The notes beneath the pieces are model-generated. The model did not search any database. It worked only from the letters and a program-made list of their open reading frames with translations, and was not told the origin of the DNA. The position numbers and the translations under genes were made by a program. A DNA stretch of 64,000 nt from Branchiostoma floridae (taxonomy: Eukaryota; Chordata; Leptocardii; Amphioxiformes; Branchiostomatidae): NCBI RefSeq assembly GCF_000003815.2, contig NC_049979.1:29519582-29583581 (forward strand). Reading direction: 5' to 3'. Below are positions 25,301 through 63,129 of the stretch, piece after piece (the stretch's first letter is position 1; each line of letters opens with the position of its first letter).

Positions 25301-28300
25301 TAACATCTAATTGGGATGTGTTGTGGATTAATGCTGGCACAGCCTTGAGAATCGCCATGGTGACGGCAGCGTGTGTTGACGATTAAGGGTGCTTTTGGAG
25401 GCTAACTGGTGGGAGGTCAGGTGAGATGGCTTTGTTGTTGTTCCTGTGAGCCGGTAACAAGGATGTGGTGATGACATTACCGGCGCACCCCAGCTGATCC
25501 TCTAGCCAATAAAACGTCACAACACCGGGCTGACTCAATTTCGTATCTTGTTTGTCAGCAAAAAGATTTTTGTGTAAACCATGACAGAAAATATAAGGCC
25601 ACAACAAATGAATTTTATGGATGACGACATCAGTGCACTCATTGATTTTTGCCTGATTTTGGAAAAAAGCAACTTTTCTGATAATATTCGACAAAATACC
25701 AAGAAATGGGTAAATATGTTGCTTGGTAGCCTCAATTGTACTATGTAGAAGGGACACTACAGGTAATGATGTAGCTATGAGTGTTGTTGAAGAACTGAAA
25801 CAGTATGGAACATAGATATCATAAGAGGCCATAGATAAAATGCAAAAACCTTATAAGCATTTTAATATACTGTAAATGCAGAAATGTTCGCGGTGGATTG
25901 ATATTCGCGGTTTTCGCGATGACCACTTCACCGCGAACTTAAAGCCACTGCGAACATTTTTCTATTATGGTATTAGACTGCAGTCTATGGTGTTACCGCG
26001 AACTTAAATCCACCGCGAAAAGTCCCTTTTCCAGCTACCGCGAAATTAAATCCCCGCGAACTTAAATGTATTTACAGTAGTTGTCACAGGGTTGGACAAG
26101 TTTTCTCAAATTCACTTGTCCTATCGGGCAAGTACATAAAAAATTCACTAACCTGGACCAACTTTTCACTTGCCCGAAATGTGTTTTCACTTCTAGCAAT
26201 GGAGTTCTTTTATAGTGGTCTCCATTTTTCTGCACTGACCAATGCTTGATGCCATGACTGTGCAAAGTAACAAGTATATCAAAATCTCACTCATGGAAAA
26301 ATCTTACTTGCCCATTCGGGCAAGTGGGGTAGGTCATACACTCGCCTGATCAGTACTTTCACTTGCCTGGGACAATTGCGGGCTAGTGGACTTGTCCAAC
26401 CCTACGTAAGTGGTATCATACATGTAGCTATGTTAGAGAAATTACAATTTTGTTTTGGATTGGAGGTGGTTCTGATGTTTTACCCCCAACTAAGACTTTC
26501 CAAAGTAGCGATCGTATCCTCACCTTAAGACCATTGTTTTCAACTCATGGATCAACAGTGATACTACTGACTGATAGCAGTGTGTAACTGAAACAGACAC
26601 TGTTGTAGACAATAATTACACATCATTAGAAAAAACTGAAAACCCTTCATTAGGCTCTTTGGTTAGCACAATGGTTACAATTTTCATGTTTGCTCCTTTG
26701 CAAATTAGTCATTCATTTACCCTTCGTTGTGTAAAAAAAAATGCAGACAAACTGTATACCTTGTCTCTTTGTATGGGAATAACAAACTGCAGTGAGGCTA
26801 GCATTGCCAATATGCATAATGTGACATCATTAAAGTGGTCGATTTCCCATTTCTTGACAAAAACTGACTGAGTAAATTAGACAGTTGAAAATTTTGGTAA
26901 CTCCAATTTCGGTGTAGAAAAGTAAACCAACTTTGCTTCAGATCTACAACGAAGTGGTGTTGTTTTGTCTTTGCTTTCCAGTTATATTCCTCAAAAGTAG
27001 CTGCTCTATCAGTCCTACCTGAAGGCAGCCTCCATCCTGTGCCTGGGGATGTGGGGGGCCACCTGTGAACACGCCCTCAAAAGGTCATCTAAGGTCAGGA
27101 ACCCACGGCCTGGACAAATTTACAGGAGGTTATACCATAATTTATGGTCATTCTGAACAGATCTTAATTATTATAATCATCAACTGACAAATCTATAAGT
27201 GGTACAATTACTGATGGATTTCTGCAGTAGTCTGCTAGGGGGCATTACTGTAAGGGGTGGAATCAGTGAATAACACAAATTAGTCATGTCGTCGCTGATT
27301 TTCTCAATTAACATGAACTAAGAAAAATGCACCCAAATTGGGGCAAGTCACAGACAAATTTGTGGGACTGAAATGTTAAATGGCAAAACTCAAATAAAGT
27401 ATGACTATGAATAATTTCTCAACCAATCTTGAACACATTATGTGCATGACAAATTCAAATTTATACTCAGTAATTTTTGTACAATATCAATGACTCTTTG
27501 TACAAATTTGTCAAAGTACTCCCTTTCCCAAACATTAACGCTTTGTTTCTGCAAACTTGCCAGTCCCTTACAAAGGTAACAAAATCGATCAAATTTGGCA
27601 GTGCAGTAGAGATACATTTGATCCATACGGTAGAAAAAAATGTTAAACAGTGCAAGAAAATATCAATGTTTGAGGTCCTCTTCTGATTTGCCAGAGGAAC
27701 AACCTCAAGAAAAGTAAGCACCTTTTGGATTTTGAAAACTCAAGTCCTGAAAATTCATTAGTGACAGGAACAGTTAAACAGGTACATTTACTTACAGTGT
27801 GTGTCAAAGGCCAGGAACACCTGCCGGATTTCTTCATCCTTGTCTTGTGCCACCATCTTGGAAGACATCACCTTGATGAAGGGGTCTAGTTCCAGTACTG
27901 GAGAGATGCAAAAATAAAGTATGAACCAACATTGTTCTTGGCACAACAAGAAAAATAGGCTTTGAGAAACTTTAAATGTTAAAAAAAAACAACAGATACA
28001 TGACTATGTGTTTAAAGCAGTAAGAAATTCCTTGTCATTCAGCCCAAATGAACAATCAACTAGTTAGGCTGAAGCTGTGGTAAGGAGTACACATAGAGTA
28101 AAAGTGTCATTATCCCTAACTAGCCGTGAGATTTTTTTTCTAGTGACTGTTTGCTGCATAGATTCCAAATGTTACAGGAATGCCCCCTAGCAGACTTTAA
28201 CAGAAATACAAGTCTGTGCTGAAAAAACAAAATGGAAATGCTGCGACTGTCACAACAAATCTTAGGCGTAAAACTGGTTTGATCATTCAACTAGGGTGTC

Positions 28301-31300
28301 TTATGTGAATGATGTTTGTGCAACTTTGATATAACACATTGGCAGATATAAAAAAAGATATTCCTTTACTGTAAACCTAAAAGGCATGTGTGTGCTGAAT
28401 AAATGTGCTGAAAGACATGGTTTGTGTTATACTTATACTAAGTTATAGTTTTGGTTTAATCTGAGTCTACAAAGATGTAATGATTTGAATCTAATTTTAC
28501 TTTACACTTTATTAAATAATTTTCGTTCTTGGTGGAATAAGGCCACTTTTCAGGTGTTATTGTTTTTGTTGTTGTTGCTTCTTTTGTCAATGAACAGCAC
28601 AAGTCCAACCTACCATGTAATACTGATTTCTGAGCATTAAAAAAAGATTTCTACTCTAGCTCATATATAGCGAACGATTGATTGATTCATATATTATTAC
28701 ATATGCAGGGCTCAAAATTCATTTTTGGGATTAGGTGCACTGGTGCACCCAGCTTAAAAAATTGGGTGCACTAAAAAAATTTTGGGTGCACCACTTAAAT
28801 TTAAGTAATAACCTAATAATAAAACTTAGTTACAAGCTATCAAATTCTTAAAAAGTACAATGAAAGACATTTCCATCATCTTTCTAACTTAGATGTCAAG
28901 AATATGTTGTATACTAGTATACTTTGATATCTTTACATACATAAACCTAAGAAAATATTTGGGTGCACCCTGTGCACCCACAGAAAATAATTGGGTGCAC
29001 AGCTCCAATTTTGGGTGCACCTGGGTGCACAAAACCCCAGTATTTCAAGCCCTGTATATGCAAGTGAAGGCACCATCTAGTGACAACATAACAAACTGCA
29101 GCAGCTAAAGCAATACCAATAATGCAATTTTGTCCATGTATTTTGTAATGTACTTTTCCCACACATTTCTAACGCATCAATGGAGTTGGCAGACTAACAT
29201 GTATACTGAAAACCAATAGTCCAATAGGGGTCAGCACTGATATGGAAAATTCAGGTCCATGTCCGATCCAGTTTCAGAGGATCAGGCCAGGGTCCTGACC
29301 CGAACCTGATTATGTACGCACACTCGTCGCACAGTGGGACATGTACTACATTGGTTCTACAGGTACTGTACTAGGTCTTTTGTTAAGTGATGCAAATTGT
29401 GTTCAAATCATATAATCATAAAATGGGAATTACATTGTACATGATTTTATGCACGGCATGCAAGTTTGACATGTCCTCATGCATTTCAGTTTACTTTGTT
29501 TAAATGTTATTGTAATATGTCACACTAGAGTTTTGGCCAGCCTAAAAAAATTACAAGAAAAAAAAGACCTACTGACCCTAATTCTTTCCGGACTTAAACA
29601 GGAAACACAACATTTTTTTCCTAGGCCCATGCGCTCTGTTCTGCGCAGCCTTCTCTTTGATAGGTTGTGCACCTGATCGCAGTTTGTCCTGGTTTGACCC
29701 CATTACATGGTTGTAAACAAGTGCAGCAAGAAGACCGTAGACCTACATAATGTTATACTTTTTCACATCCACTTACTTTGCCCAGTACAACCACTATAGA
29801 TATTTCGTGTCACCTTAAATGTCTAAGAGACAGTAGCCTACTAACTTATTTCACCAGGTCTCCCATGTGGCAGCCCTAGTAAACTAACTAGGATTTTAGT
29901 AAACTAACTCAGGCTATTAAGACAGTAGACTTAACTGTAGACTTAAGCAGCTTTTCATGCATCAATATCGACAAGGAGGAGTGGTTTAGAGTTCCCGTGG
30001 AGAGATCATCAACCAACCATTTCCAGTAACCTTCTCCCTCAAGAGGATGTATGCATTTACCATTGTGCCAAGTTTCAACTCGTTTGATTAGGAAATGAGC
30101 CTGTTATAGAACAACTTGCATTACTTTTTGACTCACCCTCGTAGCTAGTTGTCTTATACAATATGCTTAAGTTTGCCTTACTTTGTACCCGTAGCGATTG
30201 TTGTGCAATAAACTTTGACTTGACTCTCTCTGCTTGCTTCCATTGCATACGTCTTGTACAAACTTTACTACAAACTTGGTGCAACCTTAAAGCCACAGCA
30301 AGAGTGGCGTAAAAAACCTGTAATAGTTTCATTCAAACAATAATTCATACAATACTCACCATGTTCACCATTCACTTCTGTAGCATTCTTAAAGACTTGG
30401 TCCACTTCAAACTGTGAAAGGCAATATGGTAAAGGTAAACCAGTCATCCTAATAGTGGTGCAAAGTACAAAGGAATGCTACTTTCGTGATGAAATCTATT
30501 GGAACAACAATAATCAACAGACAAGAGCTGATGAGCAAAATAAGTAATTGATAAAGTAAAAAAAAAAAAAAACTCCACTCTTAGCAAGCAGTAATAGAAG
30601 AAAATGGTTGTATGATTCGATCTACTGAAATGCAGGCAAGATCGCCGTCTCTTTCCACTGTTCAGTTTTTGTATCAGCAAGTTTCTGTGCAGCATGACGC
30701 AAATTAGTTCTCCTCCCACTAATCTGTGATGTTACCGCGGCCTGCATATAAATGGCTCGTCATTTGATAACGCTGACCAGTCAGCAACGCGACAGTCTCC
30801 GTCAGTGACGCGTCACATATCGATAACGCGAAAACGATAACTTATGTGATACGCACAAATCTTAAGTGATGCGCACAAATCACCGTGCGAAAACATATGC
30901 ACATTATGTGATACATGTGTACGAATCACTGTGAATCTTATGTGATTCACATGAACCTTAATATGCAAACGGGCCAACTGCTGAATGGGTCACCTGAAAG
31001 ACGGAGCGGCAAATTCAAGATGGCAGTAACGATCATCGACAAAGGGAAAAGATGATATTGTGTGTATCACATAAGGTTTGTACGTTTTCGCATAATGATT
31101 CATACATATCACATTAGCTTCATACAAATTTCATAAAGTTTGTGCAAATGCTTAGGCACCCTTGTACCCTGCTCTTCTCAATAAGTGCGTTGGGTTCTTT
31201 AATGTGCTTATGCCCAGGGCTCGAAATTCATTTTTGGGATTAGGTGCACTGGTGCACCCAGCTTGAAAATTGGGTGCACCAAAAATTTTTTGGGTGCACC

Positions 31301-34300
31301 ACTTAAATCTAAGTAATAACCTAATAGCAAAACTTAGTTACAAGCTATCAAATTCTTAAACAAGTACCATGACAGACATTTTTGTTATCTTTCTAATACT
31401 AAAATGTCAAGAATATGATGTATCCTAGACTTCCTAGTATACTTTGATATCTTTACATACATAAACCTAAGAAAATATTTGGGTGCACCCTGTGCACCTA
31501 CTGAAAATAATTGGGTGCAAAGCTCCAATTTTGGGTGCACATGCACCCAGTATTTCGAGCCCTGGCTTATGCCTGAAGCTCCCTTGTACATTAGCCTGGC
31601 TTCCATCTGGGTAGTAATCCCCTTGTGCTTGCTTCTCCTACCCATCTGGAGAACTGTATATTCAAACCTTTTGGTGAGGACTTCTGCAGTTAAATGAGCA
31701 AATCAGTGAATAAGTTCTAGAGCAGTCGGTCGAACAGGCGTTCCAACACAAAAGCGGAAAGAGTGTGTTTTGGGTGTTAGAATGCCTGTCTGACTCTGAG
31801 CGCTTGATTGCATTCCTTAATTTGCTTATAAATGTGTAGGGAGTCGGGACCAATCAGCACCCTTGTCCAAAATTTGGACAATTCCAGACGTGAGAGATGT
31901 CAAGGTTTCGCGACAGAATAGCAGAAAAGCAACTGTTTATAGTGTGTCAGGACTCGAATTAACCACTTGGGCACCCTCGCTGCGCCAGTAGTTTTTCTCC
32001 ATGCCAGAGTTGTTAAAAAAGTCAGGTTGCGCCATGCGCAACTTGATTTTTGGGGTAAACAAAACAATCCGTAAGTTACAGGCCATTTAGTAAAAATATT
32101 AGAAAATGAACGCCTTGTTCTGGGGATCTACGCCTTTGGTAAGCCCTAATTTTCCGCCGGAAACTTCGCTCAGAGTTCAAAATTTGCCAATCCCGGCCTT
32201 CATGGAGCCGCTATTTCAAATCTACCTTCAAGTCTCTTGCAATCTTGCACTAGTACCTCACATCTCTCAAATAGCGAGAGTCACACCCCATTGGCCATTT
32301 CAGCGTGACGTAGCGAAACGGACAATTTTGGTGAACTGGATGTTGGACCTATTGGAAAATGAACAGATTATAACATCAGGCATTCACACGTTTTTGGGCC
32401 ACTGGTCAAAGAAAATGGCAAAAGCGAAGTAGAGTAGAGTCTATACTATAGTCCCTTCCACCAAGTTTTACAGTCAATTGTACGGAGGCAATTAGCCTTG
32501 TACTCTTGTTGTAGAATTTTAAAACACCAGTGGGATTCAAAATACTAGTGCTCCACAAAACAAATTTCTTTGTAGAGAAATGAACCATTCTTTTGAGTAT
32601 CGTCCATTCACAAGTTTCCACAATCAGGTTCAGGTTCAGATCCGGACCCACCCGTATGTGGGACCATAAGAAAAAAAAATTACTTCCACTAGCAACTAAA
32701 ATAGTCGATGTTTTGTAATGCAACAAGTGGCAATGTGAAATTCTGACCCACCTTTGAGGGCTTGTATCCAAATAAGGAAACTGTGGCAACTTTGACATCT
32801 TCTCTGTTCAGATATCCTTTCTGTCCAGCATCATATTCATGGAATGCCTGAAAAGACACAGTATAAAGGATCTTTCAGTTTAACAGACAAAGATGTAAAA
32901 AGGGGATGCAGTTTTTCAACTTTACTATAGAGGGAGCTACAGTAGAAATGCTTGAAACAGTAGATCTATGCTACAGCCATAAAAATTTTTTTTGGGGGGG
33001 GGGGGGCTTGAAATTGAAGAATCCAACTTTACTGTCTGACAGAGAGTGGGTCCTGGTAATGACCGCTAATAATATATATCACGCTACATTAAGAAAGGCA
33101 TCCAGCAAAGCTTTATGACCTATGGTAAATATGATAGCTTATCCTACAAGACCATCCACATCATAAAGACCCCCTCTGAAATATTCGAAAATGGGATAAA
33201 TATAAATATTGATTCAAATACATGAGTGACATCCTCTGAGAACAGGGAACCCCAAAACTGATATAAGCGTGCCAAAAGTACTAAACTACAGGAGTCAGAA
33301 GGGAAGAAGGAACTTAGCAAGGAAGAAATGAAGGAAGACACAAAGGAAGGAAGGATAGATGCTACCACCCCGCAGTGCAACCACAGTACAGTCTCATTAC
33401 GCTTAGGGTAGCTACTGGCTGTTCTTCAAGATGAGAAAAACAATTTGTATTTTCAATGTGGTACTGTAAATGCAGAAACGGTGGATTTATGTTCGCGGTT
33501 TTCGCGGCGGCCGCTTCACCGTGAATTTAAAACCACCGCGATCATTTATCCATAACAGTAAGAGACTACAGTGTATGGTGCTACTGCAAAATTAAAACCA
33601 CCGCGAAAAGTCCATTTCCAAGCTACCGCATAATCAAATCTCCGCGAACTTAAATGCATTTACAGTACAAAATTTAAGTGGTCAGGAAGGTTGCACAAAA
33701 TGACTTAACACACAGAGTATTGTATTGCGAACAATACGACTCTACGAGTGATCACGGCGATGTCGCACTGACGCACTGGCAGGCAGAAAGCAGGTGGAAG
33801 ACAAAAGATTAATTTACATATCAATTTGTAATTTTACTATAGTGCTTATTTAAATATTCAGAAGTAATTTAACCTGCTTACATCCTGGTATATAGAATAC
33901 TAGAATACAGTCATAGAATACTACATACTAGTACCTTAGGCCGAGCTGAATTGACTATATGAATGACATCCTTCAGAAACCCCAATATACTTTGGCAAAA
34001 GTTTGGTAACAAATAGGTTGCTTTCATGACAAATCTAAGTGGTCAGGAAGGTTGAACAAAACAGACTGAGGGTAAGGTATACCGAACAATAGATTCATTT
34101 TTGTTCTTTCACCTTGGAATAGACGTTGGCATTTTATGACTTTAGCATATCTCATGTATTTTTTTTTTTTTTCATTCTTCAGAATATTTGCTCCTTTTTT
34201 ACTTTTACTGCTGCTTTGTATCATTTACTGTATGGTTCGAAACTTTTTTTTTAAACAGTGAAACAACCAGAGGGGTGAGTAGAACAGAAGAAGCAATATC

Positions 34301-35510
34301 CTGACTCCCGGGATTCGAACCCCGCCGAACACAGGCAGCCGGATCACAAATCCAACGTGCAAACCACAACGCCAAAAACCTCAGAGATGTTGGCGTGGTC
34401 AGTTTGGCAGCGCTTGAACCCCTGAGATTCGAACCCGCGCCGAACACAGGCAGCCAGATCACAAATCCAACGTGCAAACCACAACGCCAAAAAGCTCAGA
34501 GATGTTGGCGTGGTCAGTTTGGCAGCGCTTGAACCCCACTGTTACAACAGACTTAAATTGATGCATGTGCGGATGTCCTTCATATAATCAAATCAATGTA
34601 GCCTTAGATGTTAACAAAAACAGCAATCACTCATATAGACTCTTCATTTGCGTTCTTTCAGTTGTAACGGCCATGACCTTTTTCTTTGGCTTTGGAATTG
34701 ACTTCGGCATCTATACAACATTAGTGTACAAAATACTTTTCTGAGCCAGGTTGCACAGTCTGGGCAAAAACTAGGTTGCACAACTGAATTTAAAGTTGCA
34801 CCACCTACAATTCACTAATTTCTGAAAAAAAAAAGTTCAATACATACATGTTTGGCTGACATGAAACGGAGCTGCCTCGGTCCATTTATTTCTTCCAAGT
34901 AAATTGAGAACAAAATCAAGTTCTGAGGCTCAAAATCTAAGTTGCACCCTGTGCAACCTGAGTTAAGAAGTAAGTTGCACCAAGCAAAAAGTGGTTGCAA
35001 TGTGCAAGTGGGTATTTAGCATGCTGCTTAATTAGTATTTTCTGATGTTTTGGGACGTCACGACATATGCAGCTGTTTTATACCATTCTTAGTTTGGTCG
35101 AAATTTTTATTTTTGGAAACGGACGAAAATTGATGCGCTCGCAGATTTCATCCATACCCATAAAATTCAACATTTCCTAAATAATTGAACTTTTAAAGAA
35201 AAATGTAACCAAGATCACCCTTATACTCAATTACTTTGGTGACAGCGCAACATAAACTTATGTTTGGAATAAACTGGGTTGAAACTATACACAGTAGTTT
35301 ACAATTACAGTTTTGCAAACAATGCCACACCCCTGCAACACCTAACACTACTCACTCCTATACTAAAGTAAAGAAGTGTGACATTGGCCATCTGTACCCC
35401 CCTCCCCACTCTTACACACTCACAGCCGCTATCATACGCCGTTCCTGCTCGGTCACTCCACGTGGCGGGGCCACTATCGTTTGTTCGAACGGGAAACAGG
35501 AGGCAGACAT
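22375..35510 (-). CDS. EFCAB11: EFCAB11, EF-hand calcium-binding domain protein 11 (6 coding exons)
   Basis: Minus-strand exons in order of translation: 35510-35424, 32847-32752, 30411-30360, 27897-27796, 27109-27019, 22459-22375. They sum to 513 nt (170 aa plus stop), with all AG/GT junctions in phase. The protein has three EF-hand-like units. EF1 (EYDAGQKGYLNRED) and EF2 (FDTHCRGFLTLDD) lack acidic residues at loop positions 3 and 5. EF3 (DSDGDSRVSYRD) has Asp at 1, 3 and 5 and Asp at 12, so only EF3 looks able to bind calcium well. Runs such as LFGYKPSK, GFLTL and FREVD-VS-RDFEY identify the family; the vertebrate protein is about 160 aa. Its role is poorly known. The start Met at 35510 opens a compact first exon facing FBXO11. 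The last intron is 4.56 kb. Confidence 0.9.
23760..24071. mobile_element. MITE with agcagtgctc termini
   Basis: Left agcagtgctccaaatac and right gtatttcgagcactgct are inverted repeats. The interior carries repeated gttgca/ggcaac words near both ends. The target duplication is not clear. Confidence 0.65.
24084..24588. mobile_element. Tc1/mariner-like MITE, TA-flanked
   Basis: cagtcaaacctgt at 24084 and acaggtttgactg ending 24588 are perfect inverted repeats, each bordered by TA (24082-24083, 24589-24590). Inside, agtggccac and gcgaccacct recur in both orientations. About 505 bp. Confidence 0.88.
25870..26077 (+). mobile_element. CTGTAAATGCA-family MITE, well-preserved copy
   Basis: ctgtaaatgcagaaatgttc ... 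taaatgtatttacag, TA on both sides. The interior alternates ttcgcggt and accgcgaacttaaa blocks, making a long imperfect hairpin. Lies in EFCAB11 intron 5. Confidence 0.88.
26088..26403. mobile_element. MITE with agggttggacaagt termini
   Basis: agggttggacaagt (26088) and acttgtccaaccct (to 26403) are inverted repeats. The interior carries cttgccc / gggcaag words at least five times near both ends. It abuts the previous MITE. Related motif clusters occur at 39955-40015, 40720-40800 and 48060-48115. Confidence 0.75.
28706..29054. mobile_element. hAT-like MITE with GGGTGCAC subterminal repeats, copy 1
   Basis: cagggctcaaaattc ... tatttcaagccctg termini. gggtgcac and its complement recur about ten times, clustered near both ends, as transposase-binding subterminal repeats do in hAT elements. 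Homologous over its full length to 31215-31564. Intron 3 of EFCAB11. Confidence 0.82.
30100..30235 (+). repeat. Probable non-LTR retrotransposon 3' tail
   Basis: caataaactttgacttgac at the end resembles the tail cttgacttgactttgacttg at 44155-44180. No reading frame remains. Confidence 0.3.
30829..31105. repeat. Inverted-repeat element rich in ttatgtgat
   Basis: gcgaaaacgataacttatgt at the left is matched by acataaggtttgtacgttttcgc at the right. In between, atgtgat, gcacaaatc and their complements recur at least eight times. Termini not defined. Confidence 0.55.
31215..31564. mobile_element. hAT-like MITE with GGGTGCAC subterminal repeats, copy 2
   Basis: Same family as 28706-29054. cagggctcgaaattc ... 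tatttcgagccctg, flanked by the direct repeat gcttatgcc (31206-31214 and 31565-31573). The 8-9 bp duplication supports hAT. Confidence 0.88.
33464..33665 (+). mobile_element. CTGTAAATGCA-family MITE, intact copy with TA duplication
   Basis: TA, ctgtaaatgcagaaacgg ... aacttaaatgcatttacag, TA. 202 bp. It sets the family termini. Intron 1 of EFCAB11. Confidence 0.9.
34300..34545 (-). repeat. Tandemly duplicated tRNA-derived SINE unit
   Basis: Two copies of about 117 bp. Read on minus, each has an A-box-like ggcgttgtggtttgcacg and a B box ggttcgaatc separated by about 45 nt, followed by a shared segment (gcgctgccaaactgaccacg). Between B box and next head there is no poly(A), so this looks like a dimeric SINE or a local duplication. 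Confidence 0.7.
34738..35010. repeat. MITE-like cluster of gttgcac repeats
   Basis: gttgcac and gtgcaac recur about nine times at both ends of a 270-bp segment, the same architecture as the gggtgcac elements. The termini are eroded. Confidence 0.5.
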
Positions 35511-35838
35511 GATATTTTTGTCCTACATGTCGTCAAATACGACAAAAACCTTCCCCACTTTTCATTAGAAATGCCGACTTTTTGTCATGAAAGGCTTATC
35601 ACCGTGCTTGTTTTTACCGCCTCTTACGAGCCCTGTGATTGGTCTAGCGAGACGTTATTTTCCCACGTGTTTGTAACGAGGGCTGGGATTGGCGGATCGG
35701 CGGCAGCCTCTTTCTCATATCAATCCTTCTTCCTGTCGATCCATAGAGAAAATGGCGACTCTGTGAATGTAGCAAATATTCGCCGCGATTTTACCGTATT
35801 TTGTGGACATTCTGGGACCAAGGTTGTGAAGAGTAGTG
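35511..35838. promoter_or_regulatory. Bidirectional promoter between EFCAB11 and FBXO11
   Basis: 328 bp separate the two start codons of divergent genes. The stretch is richer in CpG than its surroundings and lacks an evident TATA box. It holds two inverted CCAAT boxes (gtgattggtc near 35636, gggattggcgg near 35686), an E-box CACGTG near 35664, and aaaatggcgac at 35750, which fits a YY1-type downstream element often found at transcription starts. Transcription start sites are inferred, not seen. Confidence 0.7.
35752..35772 (+). promoter_or_regulatory. Two abutting uORFs in the FBXO11 5' leader
   Basis: ATG GCG ACT CTG TGA (35752-35766) is followed without a gap by ATG TAG (35767-35772), a minimal start-stop uORF, 66 nt before the main ATG. 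If transcription starts upstream of 35752, these could lower or tune FBXO11 translation. The first ATG overlaps the YY1-like motif, so it may lie at or before the start site and be absent from most mRNAs. Confidence 0.4.
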
Positions 35839-60943
<25,105 letters not shown>

Positions 60944-62211
60944 CTAGCTCCCTCTTGTGGACAAGAGACTAATAACACCATTTTATCCCGAATGAGGCAC
61001 CGTTCTCTGGATGGACCATGGCTATAATGGTTGTCCCTTACCCTGCAGTGTTGTATACAGGACAACAAGAGAACTTTGTACAGTTTATGATGATTTTTTG
61101 TAGAATCATCCTGCAATATTGTGATAGTCATCTGCTCCACGTGGGCTGTCACCCACCAGGTATCTTGTGGTAGATCCATCTTTGAATTCTCTGAAATACA
61201 TGCCAGTGTTAAAGATAAGGAAGGACAAAGATAGTCGGACCCTCCAAGAAGCAGCAACTCAAAGATGCCTCTGCCGAGATCTTTCACATCAGAGGGAGGG
61301 AGGATGGCTATTCCATCAACTTCACATGTTGCCAACTTTTCAAATGTATCAGTAAAGTTGTTGCAGGTAAAGAGAAATTGAAAACAGGCTGGTATCCAGA
61401 CTTTCCATTGCTGTAAACGTCTCCATCAAAGTTCTGTAAAGGAAAACTTTTTTGCTTTGGCCTCAGACAAACCATTCCTCCTCGAAGTGGAATTATCCTC
61501 GTAATTGGTTCCTTATTTTGCATATTGTATAATTTCACTTGTCATCGGAATGTTTTGAGATATTTTAATTTGTATTTTATGTTTTTCCTTTTTATGATTT
61601 TTTCTTATGTTAGCTCAGCCAAATGGTAGTTTATTTTGATGTAATTGCATTTGATGGCGGCAGCCCTGATTTGTTCTACTTCTTTGCCACCACGTTGCCA
61701 AACTACTGAGTTCATGTTTAGCCTTGTCATTGTTGCTACGTGCTGATTTTGTGTCATGAATTCTGGACGGCCCAGTACTAGATTTTCCTCCGCGCTATTT
61801 AAGTCACTGCTGCAAGCAGGCCTAGTAATCTCTAACGTCAGCTGTCGCGCTCTTTTTAACCCTAATTTATCAGCACATTGCTGGTTTTGTATATTAGGCA
61901 ATAAGCATTTGTATGAAAGCAGATTTAATTTATTAGTGTGGTAGGCTTACGGTGACTCTGCTTTGGACCAATGGTGCCTGTACCCTCACTACTCTTGCTG
62001 TTTTTGTTGTCTATGGTCATTCATATTAACCAAAGCACGTGACGTCATTGTACATTGTAATTATGGTGATATCCATAGTAATTATTGTATACCTCACAGT
62101 AGGACGTAGTGTCAGCCGTGACTCGCAGGTAGACATGAATATTCAGAGAAAGTTTCTGAAAGAATGTCTAGGAATGTTGCACCTCATGTACCTAAAGCAG
62201 TAGCCATTAAA
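60944..62211 (+). other. Probable FBXO11 3' UTR
   Basis: No recognisable coding exon follows the copy-b stop. An ATTAAA hexamer at 62206-62211 is followed within 20 nt by a GT-rich stretch (gtggtgtgtttgtgtc), which suits a poly(A) site. No AATAAA was noticed nearer the stop. The exact 3' end is inferred. Confidence 0.4.
62206..62211 (+). terminator. Candidate poly(A) signal (ATTAAA) for FBXO11
   Basis: ATTAAA variant hexamer with a downstream GT-rich element at about 62235-62250, on the same strand as FBXO11 and about 1.26 kb after the last stop codon. Confidence 0.35.
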
Positions 62212-63129
62212 TAGCCTCATGTAATTTCCTATAGTGGTGTGTTTGTGTCTTCTTTAAAGTGGTCATGACTTGCACTCACACTTTTTCTCTTCAAACAATT
62301 CTGGAATCTTCCATTAGTTGAAAATGGAAGTGGTGTTGGTGAATGGTGTTGGTGATAACAATTCTGGTTTACCAAAAAATTGGACTTAACCAACTTGACT
62401 TTTTTTTTTATATAAGCTGCATATCATCTGTAATAATGCTAATTAGGGGTGGGTACCAATACAGAACATTCAGATACATGTACGATCCAGGTCCAGAGGA
62501 TCAGGTCCGGACCTAAACTTAACATTTACACTGTACAAGAGTCCTGTATGGAACTAACAAAATGTGTGGCTCTTTGCCGATGACTGTTATATATAGAGTT
62601 ATCTTCTGAACACCCTGTGTGATATTGTGTTCATATCGCTTACAGAACACATCACATACACTTATCCCAAAACTTACTTAAACGCTAACGTACCTATTAC
62701 TGCCAAATGTAAAACACATTCCTGTACGCATCAACAGCAAAATCATCATCTCAAAAGAAAGACACCAAATGAGAACTATTCAACATTGTCAGGAATACCT
62801 CAAACAGTTGGTCCACGACGTCAGCTGTTACCGTTACATTACACATATTACGACGAACACCTGTTCAATTACGTTTAGGGATTCTTCTAGTAGTCTACTG
62901 TGACAGCAGTTCTTGCATTGGACAACACATAACCCACCCTATCTGCTTGGAGATATATATACTGTAAGCTAATTACCAAACGCCGAAACCACACTGCCTG
63001 TTCCACAATACCGAAAATACAGGAGTGCTTTCTGAATTTATAACAACAGCTACGGCGGAACATATAGATACAGATGCGAACACAATACTCTGTCAATGGA
63101 GGTTACCCTCCAGTGACAGAGTAACAAAC
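62212..63129. other. No gene recognised
   Basis: AT-rich sequence downstream of FBXO11. ccaggtccagaggatcaggt (62485-62510) matches similar wording at 29250-29285 and 38060-38095, a dispersed repeat. Confidence 0.4.
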
